A stretch of 33,353 bases of DNA from Planctomycetota bacterium (GTDB lineage Bacteria; Planctomycetota; Planctomycetia; Planctomycetales; Planctomycetaceae): positions 1 through 33,353 of the forward strand of contig VGZH01000064.1 of the NCBI GenBank assembly GCA_016872645.1. The letters are read 5' to 3'. Within the stretch, counting starts at the first letter, position 1. Each line of letters starts with the position of its first letter. The notes below the pieces were generated by a model. It was not told where the DNA came from and ran no database searches. It saw only the letters and a program-made list of their open reading frames with translations. Below, in pieces: positions 8,037 through 19,535 of this stretch. A program made the position numbers and the translations under genes.

Positions 8037-8792
8037 CTATTTCTCGATGTGAAACTCCAGCGTGACGACCGCTTTGACTTTCTTCTCGATTGTCGATGTG
8101 TCGTACTCGCCGCCGTCGGAGACGTCCGTCGAATCCACCGGCGTGATCTGGAAGACTCCTTGCGATGCCGAGTTCAATGCGCCGACCTTACCTCGGCTGT
8201 TTTCGGCCAGTGCTGTCGCCCGCTCGTAAGCGTTCTTGGTTGCGCTGCCGAGCAGTTCCAGTTTGAGCGCCTCCAGCCCGGAGAAGATGAACTGCGGCAG
8301 ATGGCTCTGAATCTCGATGCCCTCCTGGATGAGTTCGGTGATGCTCTTCGAGACGGTTCCGATCAACCGCACGTCCTTCGATTTGACCACGACCCACTGA
8401 CTCAGCATATAACCGAAGACATCATTGGTGGTGTGCCCCCGCTCGTCCTGTTTGAACACCGTCTGCGTTGTCAGGGCCGAGTAGGTGCATTCGTCATCGG
8501 GAATTTTGGCGTCGCTCAAGAACTTCTTGACGATGCCGCGCTGCTTTTCCAGTTCGGCGTAACCCTCTTTGAGCGTCGTCGAACGTACGGTCCACGTGGC
8601 TGTCCAGTTGGCCGAGTCCGACATGATGACCTTGTCGGCCATCCCTTTGACTTTGATCGTGTTCTGATGCTTGAAGCTGACGATCGCCGACGACATCAGA
8701 TGAGCCGAATATGTGAACCCCAAAGCCAGCGTGGCTCCCAAAAGGAACATCGCCAGGCGACTGCCGGAAATGCTCGAAACGTACTGATTCAT
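8037..8792 (-). CDS. SIMPL-domain (DUF541) protein, membrane-anchored or secreted
   Basis: 251 residues from the ATG at 8792, chosen because GGAGGG lies 6 bases upstream; an earlier ATG at 8822 has no such site. One hydrophobic segment near the N-terminus (LAMFLLGATLALGFTYSAHL) is a signal peptide or anchor. The rest fits the SIMPL fold: IKVKGMADKVIMSDSANW, a Glu/Lys-rich helix, TVFKQDERGHTT and the repeat of VKAVVTLEFHI at the end. Family members (for example E. coli YggE) are linked to oxidative-stress tolerance, but the biochemical function is not established. It appears to be a single-gene unit, divergent from the epimerase gene at 8984. Confidence 0.85.
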   Translation of the reverse strand: MNQYVSSISGSRLAMFLLGATLALGFTYSAHLMSSAIVSFKHQNTIKVKGMADKVIMSDSANWTATWTVRSTTLKEGYAELEKQRGIVKKFLSDAKIPDDECTYSALTTQTVFKQDERGHTTNDVFGYMLSQWVVVKSKDVRLIGTVSKSITELIQEGIEIQSHLPQFIFSGLEALKLELLGSATKNAYERATALAENSRGKVGALNSASQGVFQITPVDSTDVSDGGEYDTSTIEKKVKAVVTLEFHIEK

Positions 8793-8983
8793 GCTTATCC
8801 CTCCGTGGATCGGCACGATCATCGTGGCCGATGCGATTTTGGAGTTCTAATGCACTTGCGAACTTCAAGGGAGACGAGTTTTGCAGACGTTTCGGCTGCC
8901 TTGGATCGCGAGACTTGACCGTCTGATTGCGCGACACCCAAGATGAGGTGGCGTGAAATTCGACCTCTCAATCGGAGCTTGTC

Positions 8984-10255
8984 ATGATCCATCGGTGGTT
9001 GTCCTGGGGATTGTTGACCGTGATTACCGTGTTGGCGTCGGGCTGCGAACAACCTCCCCCGCTTAACGCTCCGCTGCCGGAAATGCCGCCTTCGCCTTCT
9101 CCGATTTCAGGCAGCACCACAGTGGCTCCCTCTGAAGAATCGAAGCCCGAATCTACCTCCTCTCGCAAAGAGTCCGACATGAATTCCTCCGCTCGCGCCG
9201 TCCGTGAAAAACTCGATGCCGAAATCGATGGCAAACAACTCGAACAATTCGTCCTCACGAACAAGAACGGCTTACGAGCCGTCGTGCTCAACTGGGGAGC
9301 GACGCTTGCTTCGCTCGAGACGCCAGACAAGAACGGAAAGCTCGACAACATCGTCTGCGGGTTCTCGCCCGACAACGCGAACTTCCTGAAAAACCCGCCG
9401 TACTTCGGAGTCACCTGTGGTCGTTACGGCAATCGGATTGCCAAAGGCAAATTCACGCTCGACGGGACCGAGTACACGCTCGCTACGAACAACGGCAACA
9501 AGCATCACCTGCACGGCGGCGTGAAGGCGTTCGACAAATACGTCTGGGACGCCGAACCGGCGTCCGGCGACAACTGGTCCGGAGTGAAGCTGACACTCGT
9601 CAGTCCCGATGGCGATGAAGGCTATCCCGGCACGCTCACGTCGATCGTGACCTACAAACTGACCGACAAGAACGAACTCCGCATCGAATACTCCGCGACG
9701 ACCGACAAGGCCACGCCGCTCAATCTCACGAATCATGCCTACTGGAATTTGAAAGGCGCGCGTGCTGAAAGCGGAACGGTGCTCGATCACATCATGCACT
9801 TGAACTGCGACAAGTACGTTGCCGTTGATGCCGATTCGATCCCCACCGGCACGCTCACCGCCGTCATAGACGACGCCCCGATGGACTTCACGAAGGCCAA
9901 GCCGATCGGCCAAGACCTCGGCAAGCTGACGAACGACCCGCAAGGCTACGATCACTGCTGGGTCATCAACGGCGGCGGCGATGCGACGAAGGCCCCGGTG
10001 CTCGCCGCCGAGGTCCGCGAACCCGCGACCGGCCGCGTGATGCGAGTCCTCACGACCGAACCCGGCGTGCAGTTCTACACCGGCAACTATCTCCCCGGCA
10101 CACCCGACGTGAACAACTTCGCCAAGCACGGCGGCTTCTGCCTGGAAACCCAAAAGTTCCCGGACTCACCGAACCAACCGTCGTTCCCGTCCAGCATCCT
10201 CAAGCCCGGCGAAACCTATCGCCAGGTGACCGTGCATGAGTTCGCGGTGGAGTAA
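8984..10255 (+). CDS. Aldose 1-epimerase (galactose mutarotase), lipoprotein
   Basis: 423 residues. The N-terminus MIHRWLSWGLLTVITVLASGC carries a lipobox (LASGC, Cys21), so the enzyme is predicted to be a lipid-anchored envelope protein; a Pro/Ser-rich linker follows to about residue 75. The catalytic domain shows the family motifs: GRYGNRIAKGKF, NGNKHHLHGG (His174-177), LNLTNHAYWNL with the catalytic-type His251, and CLETQKFPDSPN with the catalytic-type Glu388. It interconverts alpha and beta anomers of hexoses. GGAG lies 7 bases before the ATG. The extracellular location suggests a role in processing sugars before uptake. A small membrane-protein gene starts 14 bp downstream. Confidence 0.93.
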   Translation: MIHRWLSWGLLTVITVLASGCEQPPPLNAPLPEMPPSPSPISGSTTVAPSEESKPESTSSRKESDMNSSARAVREKLDAEIDGKQLEQFVLTNKNGLRAVVLNWGATLASLETPDKNGKLDNIVCGFSPDNANFLKNPPYFGVTCGRYGNRIAKGKFTLDGTEYTLATNNGNKHHLHGGVKAFDKYVWDAEPASGDNWSGVKLTLVSPDGDEGYPGTLTSIVTYKLTDKNELRIEYSATTDKATPLNLTNHAYWNLKGARAESGTVLDHIMHLNCDKYVAVDADSIPTGTLTAVIDDAPMDFTKAKPIGQDLGKLTNDPQGYDHCWVINGGGDATKAPVLAAEVREPATGRVMRVLTTEPGVQFYTGNYLPGTPDVNNFAKHGGFCLETQKFPDSPNQPSFPSSILKPGETYRQVTVHEFAVE

Positions 10256-10269
10256 CTACGGAGATTCAG

Positions 10270-10587
10270 ATGTTTACCAAGCAAGATGACCAATTTGCTG
10301 AAATAGCGTTAGATCCGGAACGCCGTCGTGCAGCGATTGCGGATTTGTCTCGGCAACGCACCCTCTTCTTCTGGTTGGCGATGTTCATGTTTGCCTTGGG
10401 ACTTCTCGAGAATGAAGTTGGCAAACAGTTCACAAGACCGGTGGGAACTTCGTTCTTGTGCCTATTCGTCGTCTGGATCTGCGGCAAAAAGGAATCCGAA
10501 TTGCGATTGCTGAAAGTCATCGAACGGCGGGAAAAGGCGAATGACAGCGCGGTCGAGTCTCGCGCGTGGGGCGAATCAGTCGGCTGA
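10270..10587 (+). CDS. Small two-helix membrane protein, function unknown
   Basis: 105 residues. A charged N-terminal stretch (DPERRRAAIADLSRQRT) precedes two hydrophobic segments, LFFWLAMFMFALGLL (about 32-46) and VGTSFLCLFVVWICG (about 58-72), then a basic C-terminus (LRLLKVIERREKA). GGAG lies 9 bases before the ATG, and the gene follows the epimerase by only 14 bp, so it is probably the second gene of that transcript. I recognise no family. The last codons and the stop lie inside a perfect 13-bp hairpin. Confidence 0.6.
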   Translation: MFTKQDDQFAEIALDPERRRAAIADLSRQRTLFFWLAMFMFALGLLENEVGKQFTRPVGTSFLCLFVVWICGKKESELRLLKVIERREKANDSAVESRAWGESVG

Positions 10588-10600
10588 AGCCGACTGATTC
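10573..10600. terminator. Perfect 13-bp hairpin over the stop codon of the small membrane gene
   Basis: GAATCAGTCGGCT (10573-10585) and AGCCGACTGATTC (10588-10600) are exact complements around a 2-base gap, so the loop opens to about 4-6 bases. The TGA stop at 10585-10587 lies in the centre. There is no T run after it, so it may slow or end transcription with Rho, or be one of the many short palindromes of this genome. The next gene starts 35 bases downstream. Confidence 0.5.
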
Positions 10601-10634
10601 GGGCAGAAGTCAATCGATTCGGAAAGCAACCGAC

Positions 10635-12542
10635 ATGCGGCAATCTCGAACCATCGCGCTGCTCATTGTCGCCAGTGGCCTCTTGATTGCTGTCGCCATT
10701 TGTCTTTCACCGGCTGCAGCCGATGAGCCGCTCACCGAACCGCCGATCACGGAGTCAGATCGTGGGCATTGGGCGTTTCAACCGCTCAATCGGCCGGTGC
10801 CTCCGAGCGTGCAGAATGCCGACTGGTGTCGCACGGCGATTGATCGGTTCATTTTGGCTCGGCTGGAAAAAGAAAAGCTGGGTCCGGCGGGGGAGGCGGA
10901 TCGAGCGACGCTGTTGCGGAGGCTCTGCTTTGATCTGACGGGGTTGCCACCGAGCATTGAGCTTCAGAACGAGGTCTTTACGGACGAGTCCCCCGATTGG
11001 TACGAGCGGTTGGTGGATCGGCTGCTGGCGTCGCCGAGTTACGGGGAGCGGTGGGCTCAGCATTGGTTGGATGTCGCTCGCTTCGCGGAGACCGACGGGT
11101 TCGAGCACGATCATGTGCGGCCGAATGCGTGGCGGTTTCGGGATTGGGTGATCGACGCTCACAACCGCGACCTGCCGCTCAATGAGTTCATCGCGTTGCA
11201 GTTGGCCGGCGACGAACTGCGGCCCGGTGACGACTCCGCGCTCGTCGCGACGGGGTTCTTGTTCTGCGGGCCCGACATGCCCGACATCAACCTGCAAGAC
11301 GAGCGGCGGCACACGTTTCTCAACGACATGACCGGTACCGTCGGCTCGGTATTCCTCGGCTTGCAGATGGGCTGCGCGGCGTGCCACGACCACAAATACG
11401 ACCCCATCAGCCAAGCTGACTTTTATCGTTTGCGAGCCTGTTTCGAGGTCGAACCGTTGTTCGACACGCACCCGCAACTCGGCCAAGTGATGCGTGAGAA
11501 GACCGCAAAGATTCCAACCAGCCGCTTGATGGAACGCGGAGACTTCCGCCGCCCCGGCCCGATCGTGCAAGCCGCGTTTCCGCGCATCGCCAACGTGTCC
11601 GGCATTTCAATCACCGCGCCGACTGATGACGCGAAATCGAGCGGCCGCCGCACGTCGCTTGCGACTTGGCTGACGCGCGCGGACAACCCGCTCGCGACGC
11701 GCGTGCTGGTCAATCGCATCTGGCAAGGGCATTTCGGCACCGGACTCGTCTCCTCGTCGAGCGACTTCGGCGTGATGGGGACATCGCCGACCCACGAAGA
11801 ATTGCTCGACTGGTTGGCGACGGAATTGCCGCGCCTCGATTGGAGCCGCAAGCGGCTGCATCGGTTGATCGTGATGTCGAGCGTGTATCGGCAGGCGTCA
11901 CTCGATGTAGCGGAACTCGCCAGAGTTCAGACCGATGGTTCAAAGAAACGAGAACTGAACTCTGGCGAGTTCAGCTACGCTCGCAGGTTGTCTCTTCTTG
12001 CCTCCTTCCCGCGAAGAAGGCTCGACGGAGAAGCAATTCGCGACGCACTGTTCGCAGCGAGCGGAGAACTGAATCGCCAACCGGGTGGTCCAGGTTTCAG
12101 GCCACCGCTGCCCGACGAACTCGTGCGAACGTTGCTCAAGAGCCAATGGCCGGTGACGCCGGAAGTCGAGCAGCATCGGCGGCGCAGCGTGTACTTGTTT
12201 GCGAGACGCAATCTGCGGTACCCGATCTTCGAGGCATTCGACAAACCGGACAGCAACGCGAGCTGTCCGCGCCGCAATGTTTCGACGATCGCTCCGCAAG
12301 CGTTGCTGCTGCTCAATGCCGACGATTCGGTCGTCGCCGCGAAGCGACTCGCCGAAAAGATCGAGCGGCAAACCAGCACCGACCGCGGTGCGGCGATCGA
12401 GCTGGCTTATCGGCACATTCTCAATCGAAAGCCGACGGCTGACGATGTTCGGGACGCCCAACAGTTTCTAACCTCCGACTCCGCGCTGGCCGATCTGTGC
12501 CTCGCGTTGTTCAACCTCAACGAGTTCGTGTACGTCGATTAA
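10635..12542 (+). CDS. Secreted DUF1549/DUF1553 protein (planctomycete-type, one CxxCH)
   Basis: 635 residues from the ATG at 10635, preceded by GGAAAG and followed by a signal peptide (IALLIVASGLLIAVAICLSPAAA). The DUF1549 part holds WCRTAIDRFILARLEKEKL, LLRRLCFDLTGLPP and SYGERWAQHWLDVARF, then a haem-type motif CAACHDHKYDP (Cys247-His251). The DUF1553 part starts around LATWLTRADNPLATRVLVNR and runs to the end (YRHILNRKPTADD). These paired domains are abundant in planctomycetes and often sit beside DUF1501 genes; no DUF1501 gene is here and the molecular function is not established. It is shorter than many relatives, with no carbohydrate-binding insert between the domains. Around 11907-11978 an inverted repeat lies in frame within DUF1553, adding AELARVQTDGSKKRELNSGE between YRQAS and the PRRRLDGEAIRDAL motif. 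Confidence 0.9.
   Translation: MRQSRTIALLIVASGLLIAVAICLSPAAADEPLTEPPITESDRGHWAFQPLNRPVPPSVQNADWCRTAIDRFILARLEKEKLGPAGEADRATLLRRLCFDLTGLPPSIELQNEVFTDESPDWYERLVDRLLASPSYGERWAQHWLDVARFAETDGFEHDHVRPNAWRFRDWVIDAHNRDLPLNEFIALQLAGDELRPGDDSALVATGFLFCGPDMPDINLQDERRHTFLNDMTGTVGSVFLGLQMGCAACHDHKYDPISQADFYRLRACFEVEPLFDTHPQLGQVMREKTAKIPTSRLMERGDFRRPGPIVQAAFPRIANVSGISITAPTDDAKSSGRRTSLATWLTRADNPLATRVLVNRIWQGHFGTGLVSSSSDFGVMGTSPTHEELLDWLATELPRLDWSRKRLHRLIVMSSVYRQASLDVAELARVQTDGSKKRELNSGEFSYARRLSLLASFPRRRLDGEAIRDALFAASGELNRQPGGPGFRPPLPDELVRTLLKSQWPVTPEVEQHRRRSVYLFARRNLRYPIFEAFDKPDSNASCPRRNVSTIAPQALLLLNADDSVVAAKRLAEKIERQTSTDRGAAIELAYRHILNRKPTADDVRDAQQFLTSDSALADLCLALFNLNEFVYVD
11907..11978. repeat. Inverted repeat embedded in frame in the DUF1553 coding region
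   Basis: Arms 11907-11930 and 11955-11978 pair at 23 of 24 positions (core GAACTCGCCAGAGTTCAG), around a 24-base spacer. The element is 72 bp, a multiple of three, and has no stop in the gene frame. The encoded stretch sits where relatives, as I recall them, go directly from YRQ(A/S)S to a short DPxNxLLWR segment before PRRRL, so it looks like an insertion tolerated in a surface loop. Confidence 0.75.
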
Positions 12543-12554
12543 CCGAAGGATGCC

Positions 12555-13106
12555 ATGTACGACCGCCAGAAATTGATTGACCTGTTTCACAAGCGTGCCC
12601 TCAAGTTCGGCGACTTCACGCTCGCCAGCGGCAAGAAGTCGAGCTACTACCTCGACGGTAAACAGATCACGCTCCACTCGGAAGGACTGCGGCTGGTCAG
12701 CGAAGGATTGCTCGACCTGCTGGCCGACGTGCAATTCGATGCGATCGGCGGCATGTCGATCGGAGCCGACCCGATTGTTGGCGGAGTGCTCGTCGCCGCG
12801 GCCGCGCGCAGTCGCGACCTGTGCGGGTTCCTGGTTCGCAAAGAGCCGAAAGGTCACGGCACGAACAAGTACGTCGAAGGCCCGGTCCTCCCGGGCATGA
12901 AAGTGGTCATCATCGACGACGTGGTGACAACCGGCGGCAGCGCGCTGCAATCGGTCGATCGCATCGTCGAATTCGGCTGCGAGGTTGTCCAAGTCGTCGG
13001 CATCATCGATCGCATGGAAGGGGGAGCCAAAAACTTCGCCGAACGTCGCTTGCCGTTCCGCTCGCTGCTGTCGATCACCGATTTCGGGATTCAGCCGCCG
13101 ATGTAG
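12555..13106 (+). CDS. pyrE: Orotate phosphoribosyltransferase
   Basis: 183 residues. PyrE joins orotate and PRPP to give OMP, the fifth step of pyrimidine synthesis. The PRPP-binding motif VVIIDDVVTTGGSA is at residues 117-130, and the N-terminal FTLASGKKSSYYLDGK and GMSIGADPIVGGV segments are typical. GAAGGAT precedes the ATG, which lies 12 bp after the stop of the DUF1553 gene, so the two are probably co-transcribed although functionally unrelated. Length is slightly short for the family but complete. A short inverted repeat follows the stop codon. Confidence 0.96.
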   Translation: MYDRQKLIDLFHKRALKFGDFTLASGKKSSYYLDGKQITLHSEGLRLVSEGLLDLLADVQFDAIGGMSIGADPIVGGVLVAAAARSRDLCGFLVRKEPKGHGTNKYVEGPVLPGMKVVIIDDVVTTGGSALQSVDRIVEFGCEVVQVVGIIDRMEGGAKNFAERRLPFRSLLSITDFGIQPPM

Positions 13107-13111
13107 CCGTT

Positions 13112-13145
13112 TTTGGAGTGCGGTACGGACAGACCTTACTCCAAA
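13112..13145. repeat. Inverted repeat between pyrE and pgi, related to the recA-purQ element
   Basis: TTTGGAGT (13112-13119) pairs with ACTCCAAA (13138-13145). The left end TTTGGAGTGCGG is identical to 6667-6678. It sits between two convergent genes (pyrE and pgi), where it could act as a bidirectional terminator. Confidence 0.55.
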
Positions 13146-13169
13146 GCGGGTTGCCTCATTATTTCGCGG

Positions 13170-15729
<2,560 letters not shown>

Positions 15730-15733
<4 letters not shown>

Positions 15734-16266
15734 GGCAATTGGTGGGCGAGTGGTTTGGTCGGTTGTTTTGTTTCGGCGTCACGGCACAGACGGCGGCGAA
15801 GATGTTCTTTGCCGCGTGAGAGACGGCTCATCACCGTCCCCAGCGGAATCGACAGTTCGGCGGCGATGTCTTGGTAGCTCAGTTCGTGGAAGTAAAAGAG
15901 GACCAGTGGAAACCGAAACTCGTCCGGCAAGTCGTCGAGCGCGGCTTGCAGCTCTTCCGAATCGAAGGGGTCCAACTTGTGCGTCGAGCAACTTGGTTCG
16001 GGAAGTGAGTCCAACCGCACCGAGTGTTTGGCCGCTCGGCTGCGATTTCGGAAGAAGTGGTGCCGCAGGATTGCCAGCAGCCACGACTTCGCACTCTCGG
16101 TCTGCCGAAGCTGTTCCAGCTTCTGCTGCGCCGTCAGGAACGTCTGCTGAGTCAGGTCTTCCGCATCGGCAACCGAGCCGCTCAAACGAAACGACACCCG
16201 GTACAGCAGCTCATAATGCTGTCCGATCAGCTCGGCCACACGCTGTTGACGCTCAAAAGAGTCCAT
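15730..16266 (-). CDS. ECF-type RNA polymerase sigma factor
   Basis: 178 residues from the ATG at 16266 (MDSFERQQRVAELIGQHYELL). Region 2 is seen in LYRVSFRLSGSVADAEDLTQQTF and the following WLLAILRHHFFRNRSR; region 4 in LDDLPDEFRFPLVLFYFHEL with the helix-turn-helix YQDIAAELSIPLGTVMSRLSRG. These are the two domains of group 4 (ECF) factors. There is no clear Shine-Dalgarno sequence at this start; longer in-frame starts run into the sucC leader and lack sigma character. The gene for its anti-sigma overlaps the end. A 7-bp inverted repeat 38-64 bases upstream could belong to its own control region. Confidence 0.92.
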
Positions 16267-16303
16267 GACGGTGCGGGAGAAAGAGTCGTGTCCACCAAGC
16301 TTA

Positions 16304-16330
16304 TTCCCGACCCTGACGAGAATTCGGGAA
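16304..16330. promoter_or_regulatory. Inverted repeat upstream of the ECF sigma gene
   Basis: TTCCCGA (16304-16310) and TCGGGAA (16324-16330) are perfect complements separated by 13 bases. The spacing and place fit an operator or a promoter-proximal hairpin, but short palindromes are common here and the role is open. Confidence 0.3.
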
Positions 16331-16415
16331 AAAGTAACAAAGTCGAAAGGGGATTGCGCGGTGCTGGTCGCTAACGGTCGGAAAACAGCACCGTTATCAT
16401 CCCCGCCCCTCGCTC

Positions 16416-16468
16416 CGTAGGATGGACACCCTATCCCATCCTGGTCGGGCAAGAGTGCCCAACCTACG
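16416..16468. repeat. Cloverleaf-like palindromic element in the sucC leader
   Basis: Outer arms CGTAGG (16416-16421) and CCTACG (16463-16468) enclose two hairpins: GGATGG/CCATCC (16420-16425 and 16436-16441) and GGGCA/TGCCC (16447-16451 and 16456-16460). Allowing one mismatch the outer arms extend to 10 bases. It ends 21 bases before the sucC start, between the divergent sigma-factor and sucC genes. Confidence 0.5.
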
Positions 16469-16489
16469 ACAGATTTCAAAGGCAGACCG

Positions 16490-17677
<1,188 letters not shown>

Positions 17678-17726
17678 TTATTCGCCTTCCCTAAACCCCG
17701 ACCCCTAACCACTGAACCCTACCACC

Positions 17727-18617
17727 ATGTCCATCCTCGTTGACAAAAACACGCGCGTTATCTGCCAAGGCATCACGGGCAAGACTGGCCTCTTCCATTC
17801 GCAGCAGTGCCGAGCCTACGGTACTCCGTTCTTCGGCGGCGTCACTCCCGGCAAGGGAGGCACGGAAGTCGATGGCTTTCCGGTCTTCGACTCGGTCGAT
17901 GAGGCCGTGCGCAAGACAGGAGCGAATTGCTCGCTGATCTTCGTCCCGCCGGGAGGCTGCGGTGACGCGATCCTCGAAGCCGCAGCCGCCGGCATCACGT
18001 TGATCGTCGCGATCACCGAAGGCGTGCCGGTGCTCGACATGGTTCGCACCGCCGATGTTCTCGCCACGAAATTTCCCAAGAGCCGCCTGATTGGCCCGAA
18101 CTGCCCCGGCATCATTACTCCCGGCATCGCCAAGATCGGGATCATGCCCGGCTACATTCACAAGCCCGGCCCGGTGGGGCTCGTCAGCAAGAGCGGCACA
18201 CTGACTTACGAAGCCGCCTGGCAGCTCGGCAACGTCGGACTCGGTCAATCGACCGCCATCGGCATCGGCGGCGATCCGATCATCGGCACTAACTTCATCG
18301 ACGCACTGACGCTCTTTGAGGCCGACCCGCAAACCGAAGCGATGCTGATGATCGGCGAGATCGGCGGCAACGCGGAAATCAAAGCCGCCGAGTTCATCAA
18401 GGCGAGTATCAAGAAGCCGGTTGCCGCCTTCATCGCCGGCCAGACCGCTCCCCCCGGCAAACGTATGGGTCACGCCGGAGCCATCATTTCCGGAGGCAGC
18501 GGCACGGCTGAGGAAAAGATCGCGGCGCTCGAAGCGGCCGGAGTCGTCGTCAGCCGCAGCCCCGCCGACATGGGCAAGGCACTTGTCGAAGCGATCGCTC
18601 AGAAAAAGTCCAAGTGA
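17727..18617 (+). CDS. sucD: Succinate-CoA ligase (ADP-forming), alpha subunit
   Basis: 296 residues. The CoA-binding N-terminus ([19 protein letters not shown]) and the phosphohistidine site [12 protein letters not shown] (His249) are clear, as are [12 protein letters not shown] and [11 protein letters not shown]. It is the catalytic partner of the sucC product. The 49-bp gap to sucC shows no terminator, and a strong hairpin lies five bases after the stop, so sucC-sucD form one unit. Confidence 0.97.
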   Translation: MSILVDKNTRVICQGITGKTGLFHSQQCRAYGTPFFGGVTPGKGGTEVDGFPVFDSVDEAVRKTGANCSLIFVPPGGCGDAILEAAAAGITLIVAITEGVPVLDMVRTADVLATKFPKSRLIGPNCPGIITPGIAKIGIMPGYIHKPGPVGLVSKSGTLTYEAAWQLGNVGLGQSTAIGIGGDPIIGTNFIDALTLFEADPQTEAMLMIGEIGGNAEIKAAEFIKASIKKPVAAFIAGQTAPPGKRMGHAGAIISGGSGTAEEKIAALEAAGVVVSRSPADMGKALVEAIAQKKSK

Positions 18618-18622
18618 TTCCT

Positions 18623-18652
18623 GGGACTGCGGGAGCAGACTGCTGCAGTCCC
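18623..18652 (+). terminator. Hairpin terminator after sucD
   Basis: GGGACTGC (18623-18630) pairs with GCAGTCCC (18645-18652). Directly inside, AGCAG pairs with CTGCT across one base, leaving a 3-base bulge (GGG). The 13-bp stem stands directly after the sucD stop. The tail (TTAACATG) is only weakly T-rich. Confidence 0.65.
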
Positions 18653-18905
18653 TTAACATGAGTCAGTCAAAGAGAATCAAGTGATGTCCATTAAGCGTCT
18701 ATTCGCGAGTCACTAATTGCTGCTGGCCGGTGCGGCCATGGTGCGAACTGCCAGGGCGAGACGAAGGGTGATACGGCGACACATCCTGGGTGGTTCTCCG
18801 GGCAAGGTCATGTGCTCACAACGAAGGTTCACGTAAGCCGCTCCTCGTTTAGACCGGCCACTCTTCTTTGCGTGCGTGACAGGCGGCGGGGAATGGTTCA
18901 GCGTC
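18653..18905. other. Stretch without a recognisable gene
   Basis: No frame here has a family I know. On the minus strand a 72-codon frame (18713-18931) has no ribosome site and overlaps the oxidoreductase remnant, so I take it as chance or as decayed sequence continuing from that remnant. Confidence 0.4.
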
Positions 18906-19187
18906 TTACTTTGCAGGTTCTCCTTGGGCATGGATCGCCTGCTTCTCGAGTTTCAGGTTCTTTTGCAGGGTGTCGATCGGAAACTTTTGCACCGCGACCT
19001 CCTACTGGGCCGTCAGGCGGGTAGCGATCCCGGTGGCCCGCCCGTCCATCATCCAAGTGGACTCCATCCGATAGGCACAGAAGGCCACGTGCGAGAACGA
19101 GGCGTTCACCGGCACTAGCAGGGTGTCGCCCTCCCCGACCCGCGGCGCGATCGCCTGGTAGGGGACTTCAGATCCTCCCCATTCACC
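18906..19187 (-). pseudogene. C-terminal remnant of an FAD-dependent oxidoreductase
   Basis: The minus-strand frame reads EVPYQAIAPRVGEGDTLLVP, then NASFSHVAFCAYRMESTWMM and DGRATGIATRLTAQ. This matches the end of the FAD_oxidored-type family, where VPYRxLxPK...NLLV and SxTHVA...RMEP...MxxGQAAGxAA are the flavin-contacting segments. A TAG at 19004-19002 interrupts it, after which the frame continues EVAVQKFPIDTLQKNLK to a TAA at 18908-18906. A TGA closes the frame near 19220, and no N-terminal flavin-binding GxGxxG part is present. The piece is therefore a truncated and interrupted relic of a gene once running on the minus strand. Confidence 0.6.
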
Positions 19188-19383
19188 CAGAGCCGTCTTT
19201 CATTCGTGAACTCTTCGACGCTGACCGGCAAGCCTCTCGTCGCTACGAATCTAATTCAGAAACATCACCCATTTGGCTCAACGAGTTCGACGTCCTCTGG
19301 CAATCTAGAAACATGAAGCAACTCTCCAGGAAATCAGCATGCCTCAGCCTTTTTGTGAAAATGGGAGGTTTCGGTTGATCGGG
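19188..19383. other. Gap before the SLBB/actin-like operon
   Basis: No start-to-stop gene is recognisable. One plus-strand frame is open from the remnant to about 19376 (FIRELFDADRQASRRYESNS, later IWLNEFDVLWQSRNMKQL). It has no start codon upstream and no known family, so it could be a second gene fragment at a deletion junction. The promoter of the operon at 19536 should lie here, but I see no convincing -35/-10 pair. Confidence 0.3.
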
Positions 19384-19452
19384 ATTGGGGGTTGTTGCCC
19401 GCAAAAACTCAGCAACTGGTCGCCTCGGCGTAACCAGCAAAGTTCCCCCAAT
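19384..19452 (+). promoter_or_regulatory. Predicted three-way-junction structure in the leader of the SLBB/actin-like operon
   Basis: ATTGGGGG (19384-19391) pairs perfectly with CCCCCAAT (19445-19452). Inside lie GTTGC/GCAAC (19394-19398 and 19412-19416, 13-base loop) and TGGTCGCC/GGCG-TA-ACCA (19417-19424 and 19427-19436, bulged TA). The three stems pack into 69 bases. A further hairpin, GGTCGGAC-TT-GTCCGATC (19468-19485, one G-U pair), follows, 50 bases before the start codon. It matches no riboswitch class I know; it could be a cis-regulatory RNA or another palindromic element. Confidence 0.45.
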
Positions 19453-19535
19453 TTACCTGATGCGGTCGGTCGGACTTGTCCGATCAAAGGTGGTGAAGGT
19501 GCGGGGGCATCGTCATCGACTCTGAAGGAATGCTC

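Noticed and set aside
19384-19452. Known riboswitch class (c-di-GMP, fluoride, guanidine) in the SLBB operon leader
   Set aside because: The conserved core bases of these classes are not present; only the three-way shape is suggestive.
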